Origin: Haematobia irritans
Taxonomy: Eukaryota; Arthropoda; Insecta; Diptera; Muscidae
Direction of reading: 5' to 3'
Assembly: GCF_050003625.1 (NCBI RefSeq)
Contig: NC_134400.1
Coordinates: 51,278,066-51,342,065 of the forward strand
DNA length: 64,000 bases
In this document: positions 55,193-64,000 of the stretch, in pieces
Position numbering within the stretch: the stretch's first letter is position 1
Layout of the letters: every line of letters starts with the position of its first letter
Position numbers and translations under genes: made by a program
The notes under the pieces: generated by a model
What the model saw: the letters and a program-made list of their open reading frames with translations, nothing else
The model's database searches: none
Told to the model about the DNA's origin: nothing

Positions 55193-56759
55193 TGAGTGAA
55201 CGAAAAACCGAAAAAACATAAAAATTAGCTTCCTAGCTAGGGTCAAGTATGCAAATCTTAACTTTAAAATAGAATTTTGTTCCAACGGTATTCTTACTTT
55301 AATAATACGCTTCTTTGACTCCAGACAGACATTAGGGTAAAGGCAAAATCTTAGGAATCAGGCCTGCTTTTTTCAGTATAGTTTAATATACTGACAGATA
55401 TAAGTAGATCGACTCTGATTTCAAAACGAACAAGAAAATATGTATATTGTCCACCCATCAAAAAATGGAGCACTATTTCAGCAGGATTGTAAGGGAGAGA
55501 CGCAGTACCAATTGCTTTCAAAACAAGCGAATCAGCGCTGAGCTTTGTGGGCGATGTCCCAATTTAGAGCAGCTTCTACTTAGCGCTGTTATAATTGTTC
55601 ATTTTAATAGAAATATTGCTCAGAAGTGATATATAATCTTGAGTATACCATTGTTGGTGTGAAGGAAAACAGCACTTATACTGCATGAATTAGTTGCAAT
55701 AACGTAAACGAATGATCATAAACTAGTTTGATTACTTGTTTACGTTATTTCCATCGATTCATGCAGTTTGGATGCACTGCCTACTTTATTGTATACCAAA
55801 AAGCACAACTAAACTCTTACTGCTGAAGTATTTTTTGCTGGGGCTGGGCAGGAGCCCTCACATTAGTTTTTCAATGCATTACAACCGACTAATTCACCTC
55901 CCATATCATGGTGGATACAATTTTTCTCAAATTGCAATCATACTGTGCCAAAGATTGGTTTTTGTATCATTACTGCAGTATTTTCTTGGAATTTTCAAAA
56001 AACCGTACCGTAATTGCCTCAAGTCTTAAGGATTAGTAAGAACAAGAACTCTATGCCACTTTGTCCTTTTTATAATCCAGCTACCAAAATCTTCATTCTT
56101 TTATATCTCGTATTTATGCACTCCCCTTCAAGGGTTCACAGTTCTCTCTATGGATGGAAGTGTGAGAAGTAATGGCTTTAGTTTTACATTCAACTGAAGA
56201 ATATTGCAAAACAATACAAAAGGAAACATTTACCATAAATCTTGGGGTATTAGTAAAAGGTATCAAGTTAGAGTTATGCGTTTTCTTTTTTCCTTCATTT
56301 ACATGAAAACGATTGTTCTCTTGAATTGCCATCCGTTCCATTCATTTACAGTGGTGGAAAATATTGAAGGACCAACTTCAAGATGATTACATTCACAACC
56401 AACATCTCGTGTTTCTATTCAAGATAAAATTTCAAAGAATGGGGAAAAGCATTTCGTGTTTGATAATTTTACTGTACATATACCTATTTATGATCAAAGT
56501 AAAATTTTTAGGTGATTGAATGATGGTACTTTGACTCTCTACTTGTCTGCCAGATCTAATCATCCGACTGGCCTCAACAATGAAGCAATTCTTCTGAAAT
56601 TTGTATGTAACATATTCATTTAGAGGTGGATTGCTGCATGTTTCGATTTTAAAACCGATTTCCTTATTTGACTTTTTGAGGTTCTAAATAGGTTAGTTCA
56701 TATATCTCATACAGATCAAAGAAGTAGCTATAATACTATTGCTGACAATACTGAAAGAC
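55193..56759. other. Mostly unassigned, possibly single-copy DNA with a hairpin
   Basis: 55200-55380 is a MITE-1 fragment (TAATACGCTTCTTTGACTCC, CTGCTTTTTTCAGTATA). From 55386 to 56759 no repeat of the window is seen. Frames of 60-97 codons (55447-56386) have no recognised domain. The hairpin at 55681-55766 is listed separately. Confidence 0.45.
55681..55766. ncRNA. 86-nt pre-miRNA-like hairpin (candidate)
   Basis: The 5' arm CTGCATGAAT..AATAACGTAAAC pairs with GTTTACGTTATT..ATTCATGCAG: 10 and 12 perfect base pairs separated by a 7-nt mismatched/wobble zone, with a loop of about 20-26 nt. Size, arm length and internal bulge resemble an animal miRNA precursor. I do not recognise the sequence as a known miRNA. 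It could also be a relic of a small inverted-repeat element. Transcribed strand unknown. Confidence 0.35.
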
Positions 56760-57473
56760 TAGGATAGGTTAGGTATAGTGACAATCCGTTATTTTCAGGC
56801 TCGCTAAGACTATTAAGTCCATTGTGATACCACAGTGGTGAACTTGTTTCTTATTACTGAGTGCTGCCCGAATCTATGTTTAGCTCAATGATAACGGACC
56901 TCCTTTTTATAGCTATATATATCAACCGATTTCGACAAAGAGTGCGGCACTATCAAATGTACCCCTTGTGAAAATTTTGAAGGTAATCAAAATAGCAAAT
57001 GTCTTTGAGCCGAAACAAGACCATATGCCAAATTTGGAGAATATGGCAATTAAATATTTGCGCACTAATAATTATATGAAAAGACAAACAGACGAACATA
57101 TCTAAATCGACAAAGAATTTAATTCTAACACAAACGTTATACTAAACGATGGGTCCCCGACTAATCCTCCTTTGCGTCACATACAAATGAACAAACTTAG
57201 TATATATACTAAGTTAGTATATATATTAGAGCACTAACTATATGTGCAAAAAATCATCGAAATCGGTTAAGATTTAGCTATAGCTCCCATATATATGTAC
57301 CGCCCGATTTTTCTAAATTTGGCTATAAAACCCTTATTTATCAACCGCTAGTAGTCAAAGTTGGTCAAATTTAATCTTCTATAGCACTAACTGTATGTGC
57401 AAAATTTCATCGAACATAGTACTTACCTTTAGAAATAAAAGGCTTTTTTAATTAATTTTATTATTTAATTTAT
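56760..57473. repeat. SINE fragment g and HINE-C/HINE-D scraps
   Basis: 56760-56913 is a head-less SINE body (minus orientation; AGGTTAGG tail, TGATACCACAGTGGTGAAC). 56914-57215 is a HINE-C 5' half on the minus strand (GACAAACAGACGAACAT, AACGATGGGTCCC). 57225-57415 is about one and a half HINE-D central repeats on the plus strand (TAGCTCCCATATATATGTAC). 57416-57473 is unassigned. Confidence 0.7.
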
Positions 57474-57665
57474 AAGTAAGTAAAGTAGAAAGTCGGGCGG
57501 GGCCGACTATATCATACCCTAAACCACCCTTACTGAATTGGTAATCATAAGCATTTGTGGGGTAACATTGATATAGGTCTGGGAGATAAACCGCAGTTGC
57601 ATATTTAAGAAAATTAAGGGGTACATGTTTATGGGTGCTTTGTCTCAATCTGACTATAGCTCATA

Positions 57666-58321
57666 CACTGAAAAAAATATTGTCGTGAGATCAAAGATTT
57701 CGTGTCTTTAAAATACGAATGCAAATTTTGCTTAGCATAGAAGACGCATTTCTCTAATATAAAGTTTTTTTCCTTATCCAAAAGTCGATAAACCTTTCAA
57801 TGAAGTCGTATTGTCCTTATAATTAAGTGATTTGGCTTAAAAATGGGTATCATAACTTGAAAGAAAAAATGTCTGGGCTAAGGTCAACTTGACTTTAATA
57901 ATTCTGAAAAATTCTTTAAATTTAATGAAATTGTCTTTAAATTTGTTGTCTTTTTGCATCTTGACTACAAAGCAAAAAATCGTTCAAATATAGGACATGT
58001 TTTTCAACACTTTATTTTAAAGAAGCTTTTTACTTGAAACATAGCATAATTTCTATTGGAAGTCGAGTCTTAACTTGGAAAATAAAGTTGTCGTTAACTC
58101 GTTCTTAAAGGACTTTGATAGCATTTGAATAAAAAAAGCTGAGAAAGCGAAAAATTAAGATTTGCTTCCTAGAAGCAGGTACACAAAACCCAAATTTAAA
58201 AGAGAATTGTGTCTTAAAAGTATCCTTACTTGTATTCTCCGCTTCTTTGGCTCGGAATCAATACCAAATTTTTTAAGGTAAAGACAACATCTTTGGAACC
58301 GGGCATGCTTTTTTTTCAGTG
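57666..58321. mobile_element. MITE-1 (656 bp) in HINE-D2
   Basis: Starts CACTGAAAAAAATATTG and ends TTTTTTTTCAGTG, TA on both sides (57664-57665, 58322-58323). Near identical in length to 9415-10068, opposite orientation. The D1 copy shows the empty site (GACTATGAGC at 54985). Confidence 0.9.
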
Positions 58322-58325
58322 TAGT

Positions 58326-59084
58326 CAGTGTTGTCAGGGAAAATGTTCGGTTTACCCACTAGGACAAAAAAGTTTCCTACTTCCCATACATTCCCAAACA
58401 ATTTTCCCTACAATATTTTTCGATAAATTTAAACAAATTTTACAAATCAAAAATGGTTCTAAGTACTTTATTATCTTAAAACATGAAATGCAACGTATAT
58501 AACCGAGAACATAAATTTGTATTACCAACACGGTTGCAACAGTTGGTATAATTCTACCAAAAATAGTATTTTTTTTATCTCTATAGAAACAAAATTTTGG
58601 AAAAAGTTTCTATAAACAATTTTTTTGAGAAATTTTTCTATAGAAATAAAATTGTAATAATAAATTCTATAGAAATAAAATTTTGAGAAAAAATTCCATA
58701 GAAATAAAATTTTGAGGAAATTTTTTAGAAAAATAACATTTTGAAAAAAATTTCTATAGAAATACAATTTTGACAGAATTTTCTATAGAAATAAAATGTT
58801 GACAAATTTTTCTACAGGAATAAAGTTTTGACATAAATTTCTATAGAAATATTAGTTTGGTAGATTTGTGGTAATCTTCAAATTTTGTTAGATTTTTGTT
58901 ACCACACGTTGTTAACGATCAAGCCTTGGCGGCTTCTAATTTCCTCCTCTAGAGCCACCAAAATGTAAAAATTATTACAAATTGTGTTGGGTGAAAATGT
59001 CTTTGTGGCCCTACGTCCCTACAAGACGCTAACTATTAGAAAAAACCTACATATTGGGAATTTCCCCTACTTCTAGCAACACTG
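58326..59084. mobile_element. hAT element in HINE-D2
   Basis: Same element and position as 54101-54985 but inverted: CAGTGTTGTCAGGG at 58326 and CTTCTAGCAACACTG at 59084, with the 30-bp minisatellite between (58550-58860). It lacks the 178-bp internal duplication of D1, which is therefore younger. Confidence 0.82.
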
Positions 59085-59144
59085 GCTGTAGTTGATATTG
59101 CACCTACGGAGTTAGTATGCCACTAATAATGAGCCCATTATTAA

Positions 59145-61143
59145 ACAAGTATATACAGCACTAAGTTCGGCCGGGCCGAATTTTAAATACCCACCACCAT
59201 GAACCAATTATTAGGGTTTCCTTTGAAATTTCAGGAGGGTTTGAGGACTTGAGGACACTTCCCGAAGATAAATTTAAAGATTTCACCTATGAGGACTATA
59301 TCAGATTCTGGATTTATAAGAACAATTTTTGTTTGAATTTTAGAGGAATCATTAACATCTCTTGTAAGTGTGCAAGACAATTATAAAAAAATAACGTCTT
59401 AATTTTAAATCTTAAATCTGTAGAAGTAAAATCTGGAAATTTTACATTGAGTTTCAACCAATTTTCATGATCAGTGCGCCTTCTACACCCTCAAGAAGTG
59501 AAGTCGGTCTATATGGAGGCATTACCAAATGGACCGATAAAAACTTAATCTGATACCAGAATATTTACAATTTCAGGCAAATCAGATAATAACTACGGTT
59601 TCTAGAAATCCAAGGAGTTAAATCGGGAGATCGTTCTTATGTGGGCTACACTAATATATGGACCGATACTCACCGTGTTCGGCACACCTCTTTTGACCCG
59701 AAAATACCTCTAGATTTCCAATTTCAGGCAAATAGGATAAAAACTTCGGATTCTAGAAGCCCAAGACCCCAAACCGGGAGGTCGTTTTATATGGGGACCA
59801 TACCAACACATGGACCGATACTCACAATTTTTGGCACACGTATTTGTGGTCCTGTAATACCTCTAGATTTCCAATTTCAGGTAAATTGAATAAAAACTGC
59901 GGTTTCTATAAGCCCAAGACCCCAAACCGGGAGGTCGTTTTATATGGGGACCATACCAAAACATGGACCGATACTCACAATTTTTGGCACACGTATTTGT
60001 GGTTCTGTAATACCTCTAGTTTTCCAATTTCAGGTAAATTGAATAAAAACTACGGTTTCTATAAGCCCACGACCCCAAACCGGGAGGTCGTTTTATATGG
60101 GGACCATACCAAAACATGGACCGATACTCACAATTTTTGGCACACGTATTTGTGGTCCTGTAATACCTCTAGATTTCCAATTTCAGGTAAATTGAATAAA
60201 AACTACGGTTTCTATAAGCCCAAGAAGTAAAATCGGGAGATCGGTCTATATGAGGGCTATACCAAAACATGGACCGATACTCACAATTTCTGGCACACCT
60301 CTTTACGGTGGTAAAATACCTCTAGATTTCCAATTTCAGGTAAATTTAATAAAAACTGCGGTTCCTATAAGCCCAAGAAGTAAAATCGGGAGATCGGTCT
60401 ATATGGGGGCTATACCAAAACATGGACCGATACTCACCATTTTTGGGACACATCTTTATGGTCATAAAATACCTCTAGATTTCAAATTTCAGGCAAATTG
60501 GATAAAAACTACGATTTCTATAAGCCTAAGACCCCAAATCGGGAGGTCGTTTTATATGGGGACCATTGCAAAACATGGACCGATACTCACAATTTTTGGC
60601 ACACGTATTTGTGGTTCTGTAATACCTCTAGATTTCCAATTTCAGGTAAATTGAATAAAAACTGCGGTTTCTATAAGCCCAAGAAGTAAAATCGGGAGAT
60701 CGGTCTATATGGGGGCTATACCAAAATATGGACCGATACTTACAATTTTTGGCACACGTATTTGTGGTCCTACAATACCTCTAGATTTCCAATTTCAGGT
60801 AAATTGAATAAAAGCTGCGGTTTCTATAAGCCCAAGAAGTAAAATCGGGAGATCGGTCTATATGGGGGCTATACCAAAACATGGACCTATACTCACCATT
60901 TTTGGGACATCTCTTTATGGTCATAAAATACCTCTAGATTTCAAATTTCAGGCAAATTGGATAAAAACTACGATTTCTATAAGCCCAAGACCCCAAATCG
61001 GGAGGTCGGTTTATATGGGGACTATATCAAAACCTGGACCGATATAGCCCATCTTCGAACTTGACCTGCCTGCAGACAAAAGACGAGTTTGTGCAAAATT
61101 TCAGCACGATTGCATCATTATTGAAGACTGTAGCGTGATTACA

Positions 61144-61177
<34 letters not shown>

Positions 61178-61334
61178 GGACAGACGGACATCGTTATATC
61201 GTCTTAGAACTTCTCCCTGATCAAGAATATATATACTTTATATAGTCGGAAATCGATATTTCGATGTGTTACAAACGGAATGACAAACTTATTATACCCC
61301 CGTCACCATTCTATGGTGGTGGGTATAAAAAATA
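59145..61334 (-). mobile_element. HINE-E copy E2, complete
   Basis: The 3' end (CAAGTATATACAGC, then TTCGGCCGGGCCGAA hairpin) is at 59145 and the 5' end (ACCACCATAGAATGGTGACG on the minus strand) at 61334. The GTCY run is at 61145-61190. The central region has nine TGGACC anchors from 59811 to 61035 with every spacing exactly 153 bp. Frames of 128 and 134 codons on the plus strand are antisense readings of this array. The conserved subterminal inverse pairs CCACCACCAT with ATGGTGGTGG. Confidence 0.9.
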
Positions 61335-61465
61335 CGTATACTATCAAAGTCCGTTAAAAACAAGTTAACGACAATTTTATTTTCGAAATTCGGACTCGAC
61401 TTCCAGTAGAAATAATGGTATGTTTCAAGTAAAAACATCTTTAAAGTGTTGAAAAACATGTTCTA

Positions 61466-62398
61466 AAGGGTGATTCTTTTGAGGTTAGGATATTCATGCA
61501 TTAGTATTTGACAGATCACGTGGGATTTCAGACATGGTGTCAAAGAGAAAGATCCTCAGTATGCTTTGACATTTCATCATGAATAGACTTACGATCTGCC
61601 ACAACGTCGAATTTTCAGTGAATGGGCCCTAGAAAAGTTGGCAGAAAATCCGTTTTTTTATCGACAAATTTTGTTCAGCGATGAGGCTCATTTCTGGTTG
61701 AATGGCTACGTAAATAAGCAAAATTGCCGCATTTGGAGTGAAGAGCAACCAGAAGCCGTTCAAGAACTGCCCATGCATCCCGAAAAATGCACTGTTTGGT
61801 GTGGTTTGTACGCTGGTGGAATCATTGGACCGTATTTTTTCAAAGATGCTGTTGGACGCAACGTTACGGTGAATGGCGATCGCTATCGTTCGATGCTAAC
61901 AAACTTTTTGTTGCCAAAAATGGAAGAACTGAACTTGGTTGACATGTGGTTTCAACAAGATGGCGCTACATGCCACACAGCTCGCGATTCTATGGCCATT
62001 TTGAGGGAAAACTTCGGAGAACAATTCATCTCAAGAAATGGACCGGTAAGTTGGCCACCAAGATCATGCGATTTGACGCCTTTAGACTATTTTTTGTGGG
62101 GCTACGTCAAGTCTAAAGTCTACAGAAATAAGCCAGCAACTATTCCAGCTTTGGAAGACAACATTTCCGAAGAAATTCGGGCTATTCCGGCCGAAATGCT
62201 CGAAAAAGTTGCCCAAAATTGGACTTTCCGAATGGACCACCTAAGACGCAGCCGCGGTCAACATTTAAATGAAATTATCTTCAAAAAGTAAATGTCATGG
62301 ACCAATCTAACGTTTCAAATAAAGAACCGATGAGATTTTGCAAATTTTATGCGTTTTTTTTTAAAAAAAAGTTATCAAGCTCTTAACAAATCACCCTT
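61466..62398 (+). mobile_element. DD41D mariner, internally deleted (933 bp)
   Basis: Ends AAGGGTGATTCTTTTGAGG and AAATCACCCTT, with TA at 61464-61465 and 62399-62400; the MITE-1 host rejoins as CCTATATTTGAACG, seen intact at 63113. The sequence between the leader (ATG at 61579) and the catalytic domain has lost the DNA-binding region. It is a different family from the mariner at 15785-20880, judged by its ends. Confidence 0.9.
61593..62291 (+). pseudogene. DD41D mariner transposase catalytic domain, N-terminus deleted
   Basis: The reading frame is open from 61593 (DLPQRRIFSEWALEK..) to TAA after 62291. The catalytic acids are all kept: D in LFSDEAHFW, D in WFQQDGATCHTA, D in CDLTPLDYFLWGY. 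There are 41 residues between the last two (DD41D, rosa-type) and 92 between the first two. The family start ATG lies at 61579 but is out of frame with the catalytic part, because a deletion has removed the helix-turn-helix region (about 120 residues by comparison with the other mariner here). No stop or frameshift is found in the remaining 230 codons, so the copy decayed little after the deletion. It cannot bind its ends as it stands. Confidence 0.88.
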
Positions 62399-62765
62399 TA
62401 TATTTGAACGACGTTTTGCTTTGTAGTCAAGATGCAAAAAGACAACAAATTTAAAGACAATTTCATTATATTTAAAGAATTTTTCTGAATTATTAAAGTC
62501 AAGTTGACCTTAGCCCAAACATTTTTTCTTTCATGTTATGATACCCATTTTTAAGTGAAATCACTTAATTATAGGGACAATACGACTTCATTGAAAAGTT
62601 TATCGACTTTTGGAACAGGAAAAAACTTTATATTAGAGAAATGCGTCTTCTATGTTATGCTAAGCAAAATTTGCATTCGTATTTTAAAAACATGAAATCT
62701 TTGACCTCACGACAATATTTTTTCAGTGTACATTTAATAATATAGGATTTTAAAAGAAGCATATA

Positions 62766-63431
62766 CACTAAAAAAAAGCATGCCCGGTTCCAAAGATTTT
62801 ATCTTTACTTTAAACATTTGGTATTGATTCCGAGCCAAAGAAGCGGAGTATACAAATAAGGATACTTCAAAAGACACAATTGTCTTTTAAATTTGGGTTT
62901 TGTGTACTTGCTTCTAGGAAGCAAATTTGAATTTTTCGTTTTTTCAGCTTCTTCTAGGAAGCAAATTTGAATTTTTCGTCTTTTCAGCTTGTTTTCTTCT
63001 CCTTTAAAAACGAGTTAACGACAACTTTTTTTCCAAATTCAGACTCAACTTCCAGTTGGAATTAGAATTTTCAAGTAAAAAGCATCTTTAAAATAAAGTG
63101 TTGAAAACCATGTCCTATATTTGAACGATTTTTTGCTTTGTAGTCAAGATGCAAAAAGACAACATTTAAAGACAATTTCATTAATTTTAAAGAATTTTTC
63201 TGAATTATTAAAGTCAAGTACCCCGAAAAAATTGTCTTTTATGTTATGATACCCATTTTTAAGTGAAATCACTTAATTATAAGGACAATACGACTTCATT
63301 GAAAGGTTTATCGACTTTTGAACAAGGAAAAAACTTTATATTAGAGAATTGCGTCTTCTATGCTAAGCAAAATTTGCATTCGTATTTTAAGGACATGAAA
63401 TCTTTGGTCTCACGACAATATTTTTTCGGTG
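62766..63431. mobile_element. MITE-1 (666 bp), adjacent to another copy
   Basis: Starts CACTAAAAAAAAGCATG and ends TATTTTTTCGGTG with TA on both sides (62764-62765 and 63432-63433). Only 35 bp separate it from the previous MITE-1. A short direct duplication of CTTCTAGGAAGCAAATTTG lies at 62910 and 62951. The 62-codon frame at 63263 is not supported. Confidence 0.88.
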
Positions 63432-63433
63432 TA

Positions 63434-64000
63434 CTTTACGCATTTTATTAATCTCCAAAAATCTATTTTGTGAGAGAAATTTTCACAATTTTCACTGCAA
63501 AATACGCCCACTGTATTTGCTCCAGTTTTCAATCCTCTTGAAGTCCATTGCTCTTCTAGTGAAAGACTTAAATGGCACAATACCTGTACACCAATAATAG
63601 CTAGAACATTTGAAAACTGTAACAGAATTCAAGAGAAAGCCATAAAATTAAATTCATTCACAAAAATTCAACCATAAATACTAAACAACACATTTTGGTC
63701 CATAAAATAGAGAGATGTAGTCAGTGTCATTGAAGGTGTCCTTTTTTTCTAGGGTCTTTACTTGTGTTCTGTTTCGTTGTTTTTTTTTTCGCTCGAGTTT
63801 TGTTCGAGTTGCCATAAAAGGACTTTACTTTAGATTCATTTGAGTTGTGTGTATTTTTAGTGTAGCTGAATAGATGCTTTAGTTAGTATATACAAGTATG
63901 TTTGTGTGAGTTTGTGAAACTAGTAATTGTCCTTATTGTATGTTGTATTCTGGTCCTTGTAGAGTGTATGTGTGCATTTGTAGTTGTCAATGGTATGGAG
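63434..64000. other. Unassigned, possibly single-copy DNA
   Basis: No repeat of the window is recognised. T-rich and GT-rich stretches (63740-63800, 63890-63990) are present. No supported frame. It may be intronic or flank a gene beyond the window. Confidence 0.4.

Larger units (their letters stand above)
57474..59144 (-). mobile_element. HINE-D copy D2, inverted relative to D1 and truncated
   Basis: The 3' end is at 57474 (AAGTAAAGTAGAAAGTC, GTCGGGCGGGGCCGAC). The sequence mirrors 55172 back to about 54040, including the shared hAT element. MITE-1 is inserted between them at 57666. At 59144 it is cut by HINE-E2 (within TTATTAAA), and no 5' half is found beyond. Confidence 0.82.
61335..62728. 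mobile_element. MITE-1 copy, cut by HINE-E2 and split by a mariner
   Basis: MITE-1 interior begins at about 61340 (CTATCAAAGTCCGTTAAAAAC), is interrupted at 61466-62398, and continues from 62399 (TATATTTGAACGACG) to the end TTTTTCAGTG at 62728 followed by TA. The first 200 bp are missing, where HINE-E2 abuts. Confidence 0.82.

Overview
This window is intergenic or intronic DNA of a higher fly, most likely a calyptrate dipteran of the Muscidae (Stomoxys/Musca/Haematobia type). That placement is an inference from the repeat content: a tRNA-headed SINE ending in GGTTAGGTTAGG, Helentron-associated elements (HINE, DINE-1-like) in at least five families, DD41D mariners, an ITmD37E-type element, and a 30-bp AT-rich minisatellite recurring at six loci. 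The DNA is AT-rich. I see no intact host protein gene, rRNA or canonical functional tRNA. The long ORFs are transposase remnants or antisense readings of tandem repeats.

Layout. 0-7.6 kb: SINEs, a hAT MITE, a HINE with a huge TA microsatellite, and one SINE broken by nested MITEs. 7.6-12 kb: a duplicated HINE-C locus. 12-14.8 kb: mostly unassigned. 14.8-21 kb: a HINE-B joined to a DD41D mariner split by a 4-kb element that holds a series of exon-like cassettes. 21-25.8 kb: twin tRNA-like module, then a textbook HINE-A. 27.7-36.2 kb: one HINE-A opened by a stack of later insertions at least five levels deep. 36.2-43 kb: HINE-C interrupted by a TA element that carries a HINE-B, then a second full HINE-A. 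44-45.4 kb: ITmD37E element with a broken transposase. 45.7-48.3 kb: HINE-B with reiterated 3' ends. 50-53 kb: mariner fragment and a piggyBac-type MITE with a paralogous empty site. 53-59 kb: two HINE-D copies in inverted orientation carrying the same hAT insertion. 59-63.4 kb: HINE-E, a deleted DD41D mariner, and two adjacent TA MITEs.

The most striking signals are these. (1) An exact 153-bp period is shared by the central repeats of HINE families that otherwise differ. (2) HINEs repeatedly inserted at the same internal motif of other HINEs. (3) HINE 3' ends are reiterated in tandem. (4) A divergent pair of two different tRNA-like sequences occurs twice with about the same spacing. (5) An 86-nt pre-miRNA-like hairpin lies in apparently non-repetitive DNA. 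(6) Exon-like units with splice-like borders lie inside a transposon.

Local labels used below: HINE-A to HINE-E by their 5' subterminal sequence; MITE-1 (ends CACTGAAAAAAA), MITE-2 (CACCCTCAAAAAAAATCGC / CACGRACGAAAAAG), MITE-3 (CACGCAAAAAAATA), MITE-4 (CACCCAGAAAAAAGTG), MITE-5 (CACCGAAAGAATT), MITE-6 (CACWGAAAAAA), MITE-7 (CACAAAAAAATAA); family F is an unclassified repeat.
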